From Streptomyces sp. Ru62 (lineage in GTDB: Bacteria > Actinomycetota > Actinomycetes > Streptomycetales > Streptomycetaceae): 64,000 nucleotides of DNA. The notes under the pieces were generated by a model. The model worked only from the letters and a program-made list of their open reading frames with translations, did not search any database and was not told the DNA's origin. Each line of letters opens with the position of its first letter. Positions within the stretch are counted from its first letter, which is position 1. Below, in pieces: positions 53,870 through 62,673 of the stretch. Position numbers and translations under genes: made by a program. The stretch spans positions 1 through 64,000 of the forward strand of contig NZ_PQSU01000038.1 in NCBI RefSeq assembly GCF_002920615.1, in the 5' to 3' direction.

Positions 53870-54006
53870 CCGCGTCGTGCCAAGACGGCCGCCCGGAACC
53901 CGTCCCACTTCGGCTCGCCCGCCCAGCCCGGCCGCAGATCCGGCGTGGCTACGGGCGTGCTCAGCATCGGCTCCGGCAGCGTCCACGTCACACGGGTCCT
54001 TTCCAC
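53870..54006 (-). pseudogene. ATP-dependent DNA ligase, N-terminal fragment
   Basis: Minus-strand reading gives WTLPEPMLSTPVATPDLRPG and WAGEPKWDGFRAAVLA. This is the N-terminus and the nucleotidyl-lysine motif (KWDGFRA; Lys accepts AMP) of a LigC/LigD-type ATP-dependent ligase. The sequence stops just after the motif. The matching C-terminal part, beginning about 25 residues later in the family alignment, is on the same strand at 31885-32575. Confidence 0.75.
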
Positions 54007-54024
54007 CAGACGCTGCCCGCTCTT

Positions 54025-54246
54025 CTACGGCCTGCGCTCGGTCAGCTGGCTGACGGTGTTCTCGATCCACCGCAGCGTCCACTCGACTCCGCGCCATCCG
54101 GGCTCCACGCTGTCGTACCGGCCTTCCGCGTCAGCCCGGATGCTAGCCGCGAGCGTCCGCAGATCCTTCTGCAGGCCCTACCGCCGGGCGGTGTCCGCGG
54201 CCTGGCGCATGTCGTCAGTGATCTCGAAGGGGTACGTGTCGCTCAT
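54025..54246 (-). pseudogene. Small hypothetical protein with an in-frame amber codon
   Basis: The ATG at 54246 opens MSDTYPFEITDDMRQAADTA. Codon 23 is TAG (54178-54180), after which the same frame continues GLQKDLRTLAASIRADAEGR, YDSVEPGWRGVEWTLRWIEN and TVSQLTERRP to a stop at 54025. The second part is clearly protein-like, so the gene of about 73 codons has a single nonsense mutation. The family is uncharacterised. It lies just upstream of the ligase fragment on the same strand. Confidence 0.6.
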
Positions 54247-54500
54247 CAACCCACCTTGGACGATCACCCCCGATGATGGCCATACCGCGCGGTCTTCAAG
54301 CTGGTCGCCGTACGGCGAAGCGCTAGTCAGCAGGTGACCGCCCGTGGCAGGCTCGTGTTTTCCACGCGAGGGGAGCATCGTGATGAAGGGCTTCGCGGAG
54401 ACAGAAAACTTCCGCGAGCGTGTAGAGAAGCGCGGGCCGGCTCCGACGTCCCCTGTGAGAGTCGCCCACCAGGGGCGGCCCGGGCCGAAGGAGTGGACTC

Positions 54501-54902
54501 ATGAAGTACCTGGTGATGGTGCAGGGCACGCAGGCGGACTACGAGGCCCAGGCGGGCAAGCCCACCGCCGGCCTCCCCGCCTGGAGCGACAAGGATATGC
54601 AGGCGATGTTCCAGCACATGGGGGCGATCAACAACGACCTCGCCGAGACAGGCGAGTTCATCGATGCCCAGGGGCTGGCCGAGCCTGCCAGGACCCGCCT
54701 CGTCAGCGCTGGCGCGGACGGCAAGCCCGTGATCACCGACGGGCCGTACGGCGAGACCAAGGAAGTGATCGCCGGTTACTGGCTCCTGGAGTGCGGGAGC
54801 CTGGAGCGGGTCACGGAGATCGCCGCGCGGGTCACCCAGTGCCCCGTTCCCGAGGGCGCGAACACGTACCCCGTCGTCATCCGGCCGCTCGGCCAGGTGT
54901 GA
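54501..54902 (+). CDS. DGPF/YCII-domain protein
   Basis: A protein of 133 residues with GAAGGAG before the ATG. It opens MKYLVMVQGTQADYEAQAGK and carries the DGPF-type motif ITDGPYGETKEVIAGYWLLE with the end VVIRPLGQV. YCII-like proteins of this group are encoded directly upstream of ECF42-type sigma factors, and the DGPF protein may act on or with the sigma factor. The pair here is 13 bases apart and forms an operon. The function is not biochemically clear. Confidence 0.92.
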   Translation: MKYLVMVQGTQADYEAQAGKPTAGLPAWSDKDMQAMFQHMGAINNDLAETGEFIDAQGLAEPARTRLVSAGADGKPVITDGPYGETKEVIAGYWLLECGSLERVTEIAARVTQCPVPEGANTYPVVIRPLGQV

Positions 54903-54915
54903 ACAGGGGAGAAGT

Positions 54916-56148
54916 TTGAGACGTACGAGCGAGGTCGAGGACCTGCTGCGCCTGTACGCGCCGCAGGTCCTCGGCGCGCTCGTACGCCGGTACGGGCACT
55001 TCGACGCCGCCGAGGACGCCGTACAGGAGGCGCTGCTGGCAGCGGCCGGGCAGTGGCCCGAGTCGGGGGTTCCGGACAATCCGCGGGGCTGGTTGATCAA
55101 GGTCGCCTCGCGGCGGCTCACGGACGCGCTGCGCAGTGATCAGGCGCGGCGGCTGCGTGAGGAGAAGGCGGCGGCGCTCACACCGCGCGACGCCTTCACC
55201 GTGCCGCCGCCCGGGCCCGATCGTGCGCCCTCCGAGGATGACACGCTGACCCTGCTCTTCCTCTGTTGCCACCCGGATCTGCCCCCGCCCGCCCAGATCG
55301 CGCTGACGCTGCGGGCCGTCGGCGGTCTGACGACGGCCGAGATCGCCCGCGCGCATCTGGTGCCGGAGGCGACGATGGCCCAGCGGATCAGCCGGGCCAA
55401 GCAGCGGGTGAAGGGCACCCGTTTCGACCGCCCCGATCACTGGGAGGAGCGGCTGCCCACCGTCCTCCACACGCTCTATCTGATCTTCAACGAGGGCTAC
55501 ACGGCCACCTCCGGAGCCTCCCTCCAGCGGGCCGAACTCGCGGGCGAGGCCATCCGGCTGGCCCGTACGGTGCACCGCCTGCTGCCTGGCGACTGTGAGG
55601 TCACCGGCCTGCTCGCCCTGATGCTCCTCACCCACGCCCGCCGTGCCGCGCGGACCGGGGCGGGCGGCGAACTGGTCCCCCTCGATGAGCAGGACCGCGG
55701 GCTGTGGGACAAGGCGGCGATTGAGGAGGGCGTGGCCCTGGTGACCTGGGCTCTGTCCCAACGCCTTCCCGGACCGTACCAGTTGAGGGCCGCGATCGCC
55801 GCCGTCCACGACGAGGCGGACTCGCCCGACAGCACCGACTGGTCCGAGATCCTCGGTCTCTACGACGTCCTCGTCCACCTTGTCCCAAGCCCTGTCGAAC
55901 GCCTCAACCGTGCCGTGGCCATCGCCATGGTTCACGGACCGAGGGCAGGTCTGGCCGAACTGGCCGCGTTCACATCGGAGTTGACCACAGGCCATCGCCT
56001 GGACTCGGTCCGCGCCCACCTCCTGGAACGCGCCGGCGACTCCGAGGCCGCCCGAGCCGCCTACGAGTCGGCCGCCGCCAAGACCTTGAGCCTCCCAGAA
56101 CAGCGCTACCTGCGGGCCCGTGCGGCCCGCCTCGGCGACATCACTTAA
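54916..56148 (+). CDS. ECF42-type RNA polymerase sigma factor
   Basis: A protein of 410 residues starting at TTG with GGGGAGA upstream. Region 2 is FDAAEDAVQEALLAAAGQWP and region 4 is TTAEIARAHLVPEATMAQRI. After these comes the long C-terminal domain (about residues 180-410) typical of this ECF group, with LYLIFNEGYTATSGASLQRA and LPGDCEVTGLLALMLLTHAR, a TPR-like fold thought to regulate the factor. No anti-sigma gene is expected. It is co-transcribed with the DGPF protein. Confidence 0.95.
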   Translation: MRRTSEVEDLLRLYAPQVLGALVRRYGHFDAAEDAVQEALLAAAGQWPESGVPDNPRGWLIKVASRRLTDALRSDQARRLREEKAAALTPRDAFTVPPPGPDRAPSEDDTLTLLFLCCHPDLPPPAQIALTLRAVGGLTTAEIARAHLVPEATMAQRISRAKQRVKGTRFDRPDHWEERLPTVLHTLYLIFNEGYTATSGASLQRAELAGEAIRLARTVHRLLPGDCEVTGLLALMLLTHARRAARTGAGGELVPLDEQDRGLWDKAAIEEGVALVTWALSQRLPGPYQLRAAIAAVHDEADSPDSTDWSEILGLYDVLVHLVPSPVERLNRAVAIAMVHGPRAGLAELAAFTSELTTGHRLDSVRAHLLERAGDSEAARAAYESAAAKTLSLPEQRYLRARAARLGDIT

Positions 56149-56158
56149 CGTGTCGCTC

Positions 56159-56308
56159 ATGCCCGAGTTGACGCACATCACCGAACACGCCCTCTGGGAC
56201 GCGGCCCGCGAGATGCCGACGCGTTGCCGCACTCTCCAGGAGGAGGGCTTCGTCCACTGCTCCCCCCGCGCCCAGCTCCCGCGCGTGGCGGCCTTCCTGG
56301 ACGGCTAG
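56159..56308 (+). pseudogene. DUF952 protein, N-terminal fragment
   Basis: The ATG at 56159 gives LTHITEHALWDAAREM, then LQEEGFVHCSPRAQLPRVAA and a stop after FLDG. DUF952 proteins have about 110 residues with the same 'EGFIH.S...Q...VA..F' start; here only 49 remain. The stop lies at a junction to unrelated sequence. It once followed the sigma factor gene. Confidence 0.75.
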
Positions 56309-56383
56309 GAGCTGTCCGGGCGATCACGGTTCGGTGCGCAAGGTCAGGGGTTGCTTGTCGGGGCAGTCCCATAGCCTGCGCTC

Positions 56384-56887
56384 ATGACGACCGTTGCGTC
56401 CGGATCTTTTTCGAGTGCGGCCCTTGAGGAGTACCTTTCCTTGATCGAGGAGCTGCTCGCACAGCCTTTCCCGGAGGCGAACTTCCATGACGACACCGGG
56501 TGCGGTGGCCCTGAGTATCGTGTGCGCATCCTGCGGGCCAGTCAGGATTTCTGGGATGACGATGACGGCCAGGTAGCGCGCGAGGCTGACGCAGACCTGC
56601 GGGCCTACCTGGACGCCCTGATCGCAGCCCTTACGGCGCGCTGGGGCGAGCCGCTCGTCGTTGACCTGTTGCCGTATCTGCGGGCCGGCCACGAGGGGGA
56701 GGCGGTGTCCGAGCCGATCAACTGCCTGAGCCAGCTGACTGGAAGCATGCAGGCGTGGCCGCACCGGGATACCGGTCGCTGGCTCGGGCTCGCCATTGGA
56801 CAGGGGGATAAGGAGTTGCCGCTCGAACTGCTCGCGGCGGTTGGCCAGACCCTTGCGCTTGAGCCGAGCGCGTCCGGTCGGTCATGA
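56384..56887 (+). CDS. Conserved hypothetical protein
   Basis: A protein of 167 residues: LEEYLSLIEELLAQPFPEAN, VRILRASQDFWDDDDGQVAR, LIAALTARWGEPLVVDLLPY and DTGRWLGLAIGQGDKELPLE. It is acidic and alpha/beta, and resembles short Streptomyces proteins of unknown role, some of them next to toxin-immunity genes. No catalytic motif is seen. It overlaps the end of the IS5 fragment on the other strand by six bases. Confidence 0.65.
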   Translation: MTTVASGSFSSAALEEYLSLIEELLAQPFPEANFHDDTGCGGPEYRVRILRASQDFWDDDDGQVAREADADLRAYLDALIAALTARWGEPLVVDLLPYLRAGHEGEAVSEPINCLSQLTGSMQAWPHRDTGRWLGLAIGQGDKELPLELLAAVGQTLALEPSASGRS

Positions 56888-57200
56888 GCGGAGCCAGATG
56901 ATCGCGGTTGCCACAGTGACTGTTCCGAGGAAGACGTAGCCGCGCTTGTCGTAGCGAGTGGCCACGGCCCGGGACTGTTTGCGCTTGTTGATCGCCCGCT
57001 CGACGGTGTTGCGTTTCTTGTAGCGGTCTTCGTCGAAGCCTGGTGGCCGTCCGCCTCGTGAACCTTCGCGCAGGCGGACGGCCTTGCTGTCCGCCTTCTC
57101 CGGGATCGTCAGGCGGATGCCGCGACGTCGTAGGTACTCGCGGCACGGGCCGTTGCTGTAGGCCTTGTCCGCGGTGAGGCTGTCGGGCTTCTTGCGCGGC
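56882..57200 (-). pseudogene. IS5-family transposase, C-terminal fragment
   Basis: The frame reads SLTADKAYSNGPCREYLRRR (second catalytic Asp), GIRLTIPEKADSKAVRLREG, KKRNTVERAINKRKQSRAVA (catalytic Glu) and TRYDKRGYVFLGTVTVATAI. The N-terminal half, with the first Asp, is missing; upstream the sequence switches to a helicase relic. Confidence 0.85.
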
Positions 57201-57229
57201 CTGCTCCGACCGGCGGCGCCGATGTAGGG

Positions 57230-57960
57230 GCACAGGGGGGTGGTGGGGGCACGTCGAAGGCGGCGAGGAGCCGTTCGCGGGGCGTGAGGTCGGTGCGGTC
57301 GAACACCGCGCGGCACCCGCGGGTGCCCTCCCGGTGGTGGAACTGCCGGGCGTCTGCGAGGTTGACGGCGCGGGCCTGGTCCCGCTTCCCCAGTGGCCGC
57401 GTCCCCGCTTCCAGGGCCGGTGCGGGCTCCAGCCCGAGCGTCCCCGGTAGGTACTGCTGCGCGGGCATCAGCCGGTCCCATACGGCGCGTTGCGCCGTAG
57501 TCCAGGCGCCGAGGTCTTCGCTGTGGACGATGACCTTGCCAACCGTGTCGGGCAGGGTTGCTCCGGCTCGCAGGTGGGCTTGGCACAGCCGCAGGGCGCG
57601 CTGCCATCCGGGTGTTCCACGCCGGGCACCGTCCCGGGTCGGCGGCGTTCAGCCGCTCGCGCCGGCTCTCCAGCAGCTCTCCCACGCTGGACACCGTCCC
57701 GCCCGCCGCCTGCCGTAGTGCGTTGCGGTCCGCCAGCCGCGCGGCCTACCGGTTGTTCCGTGCCCAGTGTCCGATCGGCTGTTCTTCCCATACGGCGGTG
57801 GCGGGCGGAAGGAGGGTCTCGTGGGCGTCGGCGCACGAGCGGGCGATGAGCGCGCCGCGTCGGTGCCGACCGTGCTGGTCGCCGTGGTGACGATCCGCGC
57901 GGTGATCAGGCGCGGCTGGGTGGCGGAGGCCGGGAAGTCTGGGCGCAGGTCCCACTGCCT
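57230..57960 (-). pseudogene. Helicase-associated (HA) domain protein remnant
   Basis: Shifted minus-strand frames give VWEEQPIGHWARNNR, LADRNALRQAAGGTVSSVGE, HLRAGATLPDTVGKVIVHSE, RLMPAQQYLPGTLGLEPAPA and RAVNLADARQFHHREGTRG. They come from consecutive HA repeats of a large Streptomyces plasmid-type helicase. At least four frame changes separate them. The helicase core is not present. It is similar to the remnant at 20.1-20.5 kb. Confidence 0.65.
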
Positions 57961-57977
57961 GGTAGAGGAGGCGCGGA

Positions 57978-58352
57978 TCAAGTGGGGTTCAGCGGAGTGA
58001 TGCCGGTACCCGCGTACAGTTCAGGTTCCAACGAGAGGACCGTCAGCGGCTCCCCCGCCTTTACCGCGTGCCAGGCGATCGCAGCAGCGTGGGCCACTGG
58101 CCAGTCCACGTTTGCCCAGTCCATCGCATCCACTGCGTGCGCCGCGGAGAACGGAACGTTCTCCGCGAAACGCAGGGATGCTGCGTGCTTGCCAGCGCCC
58201 GAAACCTGCCGTTCGGCAGCGAGCACGGAGAGTGAGGGGATGATGACACGGCCGGTGCCGCGCGAGGCCTCGATGTAGAGGCCCGTGAAGAAAGGGTCCG
58301 CGCGGTACAGAGCGGCCAGAGCCGTGTGGTCCAAGACGGCCGTCAGGTTCAT
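57978..58352 (-). CDS. PIN-like toxin of a toxin-antitoxin pair
   Basis: A protein of 124 residues. The first PIN-type acidic residue is D8 in TAVLDHTALAALYRA, a mid-protein Glu is in SVLAAERQ and a later acidic region is DWPVAHAAAIAWHAVKAGEP. The last PIN acidic position (TADP in relatives) reads LSLEPELYAG, so this is a divergent member. Such toxins are Mg-dependent RNases. Its start overlaps the stop of a ribbon-helix-helix-like antitoxin gene by four bases. Confidence 0.65.
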   Translation of the reverse strand: MNLTAVLDHTALAALYRADPFFTGLYIEASRGTGRVIIPSLSVLAAERQVSGAGKHAASLRFAENVPFSAAHAVDAMDWANVDWPVAHAAAIAWHAVKAGEPLTVLSLEPELYAGTGITPLNPT

Positions 58353-58603
58353 GCGGCGGCGCCGCCCTGATGGGCGCGAATCTTCGCCCAGGCGTCCCGG
58401 CCGACCTGCTGAACCTGCTCGGTGTACTCAATGCCGAGCTCACGAGCCGCCTCGGCAGCACGCTGCTCCCGCTCGCTCTCCGTGAGCTCGCGTGTGGCGA
58501 GCTCTTCCAGCAGCTGCGTGATGGTGGTGCCGCGCTCCTCGGCGAGAACACGCAACCGATCGCGCACTTCCTCGCTGGTCTTGATACTCGTCGGCTTGCT
58601 CAT
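58349..58603 (-). CDS. RHH-type antitoxin
   Basis: A protein of 84 residues starting MSKPTSIKTSEEVRDRLRVL. The N-terminal ribbon-helix-helix (residues 4-40, with ERGTTITQLLEELA) binds DNA, and the C-terminal helix (RAAEAARELGIEYTEQVQQV) should wrap the toxin. It lies 8 bases downstream of a perfect palindrome that is the likely autoregulation site. I chose this ATG because upstream sequence contains the palindrome. Confidence 0.75.
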   Translation of the reverse strand: MSKPTSIKTSEEVRDRLRVLAEERGTTITQLLEELATRELTESEREQRAAEAARELGIEYTEQVQQVGRDAWAKIRAHQGGAAA

Positions 58604-58611
58604 ACCATCCA

Positions 58612-58628
58612 TTCTACCGCCGGTAGAA
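58612..58628. promoter_or_regulatory. Operator of the toxin-antitoxin operon
   Basis: TTCTACCGCCGGTAGAA is a perfect 7-bp inverted repeat around GCC, eight bases before the antitoxin start. RHH antitoxins bind sites of this kind. Confidence 0.7.
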
Positions 58629-59308
58629 CCGCGGGGACAGAGAACCGTCGTGCCACCCTCCGCTGCCGTCCAGCCGTGCCTGCGCTGCCCGGCCCCGGCC
58701 CCGCCGCCCGCCAGCCCGTGCCGTGCGTCCACGCCCGTCCGCCGGGCTGTGGCGGTCCGCTGTCCGGAGCGTGCCGTCCCCGCCCGTCGTCCCGGGCCGC
58801 CCGCACCGCGCGGTCCCGGCCGTGCCAGTCGCGCCAGCCGTGCCGGGGCGGGCCCGGCCGTCCGAGCGGAACGTCGAGCTCAGGCAGGAGCCGCCGCGGC
58901 CGCTTCGGCTGCTCGGCGCTGCAGGGAGCCTTCACAGCTCGGGTTTCCCAGGGAACGGCGGCTTTCCCGGACTTCTCGGGCATCGGCACGCAGTCCTTGC
59001 GGGTGGCCGGTGCGTTCGGGCCGCTTTCGGGTGCCCGGCCCCTGCCCAACGTCCGGCCGTGGGCACGGACACGGCGCCTGACCCGAGCGTGTGCCGCTTC
59101 AAGCGCTGCAAGGCAGGCTCCGTCAGTATCGCGGCAGCTTGCCGACCTGCGGGGCGAGCAGCTCACGTGCCGGAGAACGCCGTCATGGAACACGAGCTCT
59201 GAGCTGGCGGCCAGCTGCTCCCGCGCACTCTGATGCCTGGCCTTCGCCGACCGAACCTCCCGAAGGAGATGGTCTTCCTGAGGGAGCGGAAATCGCTGGT
59301 GCACCGCG
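58629..59308. other. No gene recognised
   Basis: Very GC-rich sequence with long open frames on both strands but low-complexity Arg/Pro/Ala products. The promoter of the toxin-antitoxin operon should be in the first 60 bases. Confidence 0.45.
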
Positions 59309-59560
59309 CATCAGAACAGGTCGCGAACGGGGTCGTGTGTGCCGAAGGCACGGGCGCCGGCGTCCTCGATGAGGCTACAGAAGGCTTCTTCATGGTCGTG
59401 CAGGGTGCCGGGGGGACGGTTGTTTGTCTCTGTTCCAGCGGGGCCGGCCTGAGCCGTCGATGGCGGGCCGGGGGATCGGGGTCAGCCAGTATTCGCTGGT
59501 GATGACGCGGGCGGTGCCGTCATCGCGGTCATGCGCGAGGGCCTGAGGGCAGTCGTTGCT
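59309..59560 (-). pseudogene. Unidentified C-terminal remnant
   Basis: One minus-strand frame reads VITSEYWLTPIPRPAIDGSG. After a shift another gives HDHEEAFCSLIEDAGARAFG and THDPVRDLF to a stop. Together they look like the end of a soluble protein. It lies just after the zinc-ribbon gene. The family is unknown. Confidence 0.35.
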
Positions 59561-60137
59561 GCTGTTCTCCCGCGCCAAGAAGCACGGTGGGTGACTGCAA
59601 CGCGTCGGCGATCGAGCGGATCTTGCCCACCTCGCCCGCGATCAGCTGGCGGCCGTGCCGTTTCACCTCGGCGGGAATGACGGTGCTGTCTGTCAGCCAG
59701 CGCATGATCAAGGCGTGGTAGATGGAATCGTCGTCGATGGACCGTCGCAGGGGCTCGGCCAGACGGTATCGGAACGTCAGCGACGTCAGAGCGAACGGGT
59801 CCACCATGGTGCGGCCGCATCGTGGACAGCCGGCGTTGCCGGTCTGCTCCACCGGGCGCAGGACTCTAAAGCCGCAGTGATCACAAACGAGCTGGACGAC
59901 ACGCAGGACGAGGCGCCGCCGCAGTGCCCACCGCAGCCAGGCTTCCGCGACCGAGCGTTTCCCGCCCAGCGCTGCGCTGAGGGAGCTGAGATCGAATGCG
60001 CCCGAGGTCTCGGCATCATGGCTGACGTTGATGCCCGCGAGCAGTTCGGAGAACTGCGCCATCGCGGCGTCGGGATCTTCCTGAGCTGCGGCTACCTGCC
60101 TGGCCAGACGATCCGCCCGCGCCTTGAACCAGCTCAT
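59529..60137 (-). CDS. Zinc-ribbon hypothetical protein
   Basis: A protein of 202 residues. The N-terminal third is helical (MSWFKARADRLARQVAAAQE). At about residues 86-108 there is a zinc ribbon, VCDHCGFRVL...GCPRCGRTMV, followed by DPFALTSLTFRYRLAEPLRR and IIYHALIMRWLTD-like helices. It may be a nucleic-acid- or protein-binding protein, perhaps the C-terminal module of a split system. No relatives are recognised by eye. Upstream, on the same strand after 123 bases, lies another unknown gene. Confidence 0.5.
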   Translation of the reverse strand: MSWFKARADRLARQVAAAQEDPDAAMAQFSELLAGINVSHDAETSGAFDLSSLSAALGGKRSVAEAWLRWALRRRLVLRVVQLVCDHCGFRVLRPVEQTGNAGCPRCGRTMVDPFALTSLTFRYRLAEPLRRSIDDDSIYHALIMRWLTDSTVIPAEVKRHGRQLIAGEVGKIRSIADALQSPTVLLGAGEQQQRLPSGPRA

Positions 60138-60260
60138 GGATGTGATTGCCGCACTGGAGTACAGCAGTGAGAGCAGGCCACGATGAGCCAGCCAGCGAAC
60201 CCCGTGCGCACCGCCGGCGAGTTCGGTCAGCGCGACGGCATGCTGGCCAGGAACGGACTC

Positions 60261-60794
60261 TCACACCGTCAGACCGTGTTCACGCGCGGCCGCCTCCAAG
60301 GGAGTCCACGTTTGCGGCCACTGCACTTCGGCAACGCCCGCCCCTGACGCACTGACGATGGCGCCGCCCTCGCCGTACGCCGGGTACACCGACCAGCGCC
60401 CACCGCGTAGCGGTACCAACGAAGGCAGCGGCTGCCGATCGACCTCGACCGTGACACGGACCGACTGGGCCGTGTTCACCAGAGCCAGCAGCACCCGGTC
60501 GTCCTCGGTAAGTGTCGGCGCCAGCGCGCGGCCGGCGGCGAAGGTCAGCGGCATGCTGGAACTCCGGGCCAGGGGCGCGGGAGTAGGGACAAGCACATCG
60601 CAAGGGCTGAGGGCGTAAACCGGACGGTGGGGCAGAGCGCGCCCCACAGCCTCAAGCTCCTCCTGCGGCAGTGTGGCCGAGGTGAGCACCATCATGGGCG
60701 CCGCACCGGTCACCCAGAACGGCTGACGAGCGACGGTTTCGATCCTCGCTTCCACCTCGGCGCCATCCAGTTCCCCAGCCGGGGTACGCGACAC
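60261..60794 (-). CDS. Hypothetical protein
   Basis: A protein of 177 residues from a GTG at 60794: EVEARIETVARQPFWVTGAA, MMVLTSATLPQEELEAVGRA, LVNTAQSVRVTVEVDRQPLP and PLRGGRWSVYPAYGEGGAIV. It is beta-rich with no signal, membrane segment or known motif. There is no strong ribosome site at the start, so it could be partial. It may form a pair with the zinc-ribbon gene downstream. Confidence 0.45.
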   Translation of the reverse strand: MSRTPAGELDGAEVEARIETVARQPFWVTGAAPMMVLTSATLPQEELEAVGRALPHRPVYALSPCDVLVPTPAPLARSSSMPLTFAAGRALAPTLTEDDRVLLALVNTAQSVRVTVEVDRQPLPSLVPLRGGRWSVYPAYGEGGAIVSASGAGVAEVQWPQTWTPLEAAAREHGLTV

Positions 60795-60818
60795 CGGCAG
60801 ATCATTTGACGACAGACC

Positions 60819-62306
60819 CTAGTCGGGTGAAGGGGCTGCAGAGCTGGAGCCCTGTGTGCCGCACCATTCGGTCAATGCTTTGCGGGCCGCGTCGATGCGA
60901 TGTTCAGGTGACTCGTCCGAGATGGCCCATGCGATATAGGCGTCTGGTCTGACCAGAACACTCTTTTTGGTAGTGCCCCTCGGGGATACGATCTCCACCT
61001 CGCCGGCCCACTCTGTGATCAGTGAGGGGAAGCGTTCCGTGTCGGACGGTGTGACAAGGACGAACCGTCGCTTACGGAGGGCTTCGTAGAGTCTGCGTCC
61101 GTCGCTGAGGGGGACGTCAGGTGCCCGCTTCCCGACTAGGGGATGCGCGCCGACCGCGGCGGCGTAGGAAATGTCGATTCCCGAGATTGCCATGGCCAGT
61201 CGTCGGGCCACTGGTGGGGTTTGCAGCACCGTACGCGCTGACAAGTCACGGAGGCCGCACAATGCCCGTGGTGTGGTGAGGACGCCGCGGAGCAGTGCCC
61301 CGCTCATCCGCAGAACCCGGCGTCCCACCGGGTGCCGTTCGTTCTGATAGCTGTCGAGCAGGGTGTCTGGTGCGCGGCCACGCTGAACGGCTGCGAGTTT
61401 CCAGCTCAGGTTTGCGGAGTCCTGGATGCTGGTGTTGAGGCCCATGCCCCCGGCCGGGGAATGGACGTGGGCGGCGTCGCCGACGAGGAATACTCGGCCT
61501 ACTCGGTAGCGGGGTGACTGGCGTTCGTCGCTGTGGAATCTGGAGAGCCAGCGAGGGTCGTGCATGCCGAAGTCGCTGCCGAGCGCCTGGCGGGCGACGT
61601 CTTTGATTTCTTCCAGATCGACCGATGCGTTGTCGGGCATGGGGTGGTGGCGATTCCAGGCCATGACCCTGAACCAGCCGTCGCCGAACGGGACGACAAT
61701 GGCGAAGGCGTCTCCGGTCGCTGCCACGGTGGGCGGCTTCTTCGGCGGATCAGCCATCCGGACGTCTGCGAGCATCATGGAGCGAACGGCGGAGCGGCCG
61801 GGGAATGGGAGGCCGAGGGACTGGCGCACGCAGCTGTTTCGTCCGTCTGCGCCGACGACGTAGTCTGCGCGCAGCCTGTGTTCAGTGCCGGCTGGTGTCT
61901 TCACGGTGACATCGACACCGCTCGGGTCTTGCTGGACGCCAGTCACTTCGTGGGCCCGCATGATGTTCACGCCGTGTGTCAGGGCGCGGGACAGGAGCAG
62001 TCGCTCGGTGTTGTACTGGGGCGTCACGAGCACGTGGGGGTAACGGGTCGGCAGGTGCGACAGATCGATCCGCAGGAATTGCAAGATCGGGTTGCGGAGG
62101 CCGGTCAGAAGCAGGTCGTCGGCCAGGCCGCGGGCGTCCAGTTGCTCCATCGTTCGGGCGTGAACGGCGAATGCGCGTGTCAGCTGAGACTCCCCTTCTC
62201 GCCGTTCCACCACGGTGCAGCGCACTCCGGCCTCGGCCAGGTCACCTGCGAGCAGCAACCCCGCTGGACCAGCACCGACGACCAGCACCTCAACGTCGGA
62301 TCCCAT
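60819..62306 (-). CDS. FAD-dependent aromatic monooxygenase (phenol hydroxylase/PgaE-like)
   Basis: A protein of 495 residues with GGAGGG before the ATG at 62306. The FAD loop is VLVVGAGPAGLLLAGDLAEA, the DG motif DYVVGADGRNSCVRQSLGLP and the GD motif FLVGDAAHVHSPAGGMGLNT. The C-terminal thioredoxin-like domain (about residues 400-490) ends with the family's typical part (VLVRPDAYIAWAISD). It belongs to the class A flavoprotein hydroxylases that modify polyketides or phenols with NADPH and oxygen. It is a lone gene, so its role is open: tailoring, detoxification or drug inactivation. Confidence 0.9.
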   Translation of the reverse strand: MGSDVEVLVVGAGPAGLLLAGDLAEAGVRCTVVERREGESQLTRAFAVHARTMEQLDARGLADDLLLTGLRNPILQFLRIDLSHLPTRYPHVLVTPQYNTERLLLSRALTHGVNIMRAHEVTGVQQDPSGVDVTVKTPAGTEHRLRADYVVGADGRNSCVRQSLGLPFPGRSAVRSMMLADVRMADPPKKPPTVAATGDAFAIVVPFGDGWFRVMAWNRHHPMPDNASVDLEEIKDVARQALGSDFGMHDPRWLSRFHSDERQSPRYRVGRVFLVGDAAHVHSPAGGMGLNTSIQDSANLSWKLAAVQRGRAPDTLLDSYQNERHPVGRRVLRMSGALLRGVLTTPRALCGLRDLSARTVLQTPPVARRLAMAISGIDISYAAAVGAHPLVGKRAPDVPLSDGRRLYEALRKRRFVLVTPSDTERFPSLITEWAGEVEIVSPRGTTKKSVLVRPDAYIAWAISDESPEHRIDAARKALTEWCGTQGSSSAAPSPD

Positions 62307-62673
62307 GTCCTGCCCTCCGCGTGTCACAGAACGAGTAATAACGACCGTGATCACCTGGCTGCCGTCCGCCACCGGTGGTGATGTTCAGGGCGGGTGGGTG
62401 ACTGTGCCCGGGAGCTCACTCGATGAGTGGCGTAACCGGTGCATTCTCCTGACCGTGGATGTGCCCGCGGCATGTCAGGACCACCGTACGAGACAGACCA
62501 CTTCCTCGCCTGTCAGGCAACGACCGTCCCACTCGTTCCGAAGCGGTGGTTCCAGACGCGCTGAATCGCTGCCCCGCAATTAGTGTGGACCTCATGCGGC
62601 GCCGCTTTCCCGTCACATCCCCGGAGGGCATGACGTAAGGGGCCCGCGAGCGGACATCGAGAGGAGCGCAACC

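Noticed and set aside
58422..59304. Long open frames on both strands in the GC-rich gap near 58.6-59.3 kb
   Set aside because: Products are low-complexity and Arg/Pro/Ala-rich, with no family features.
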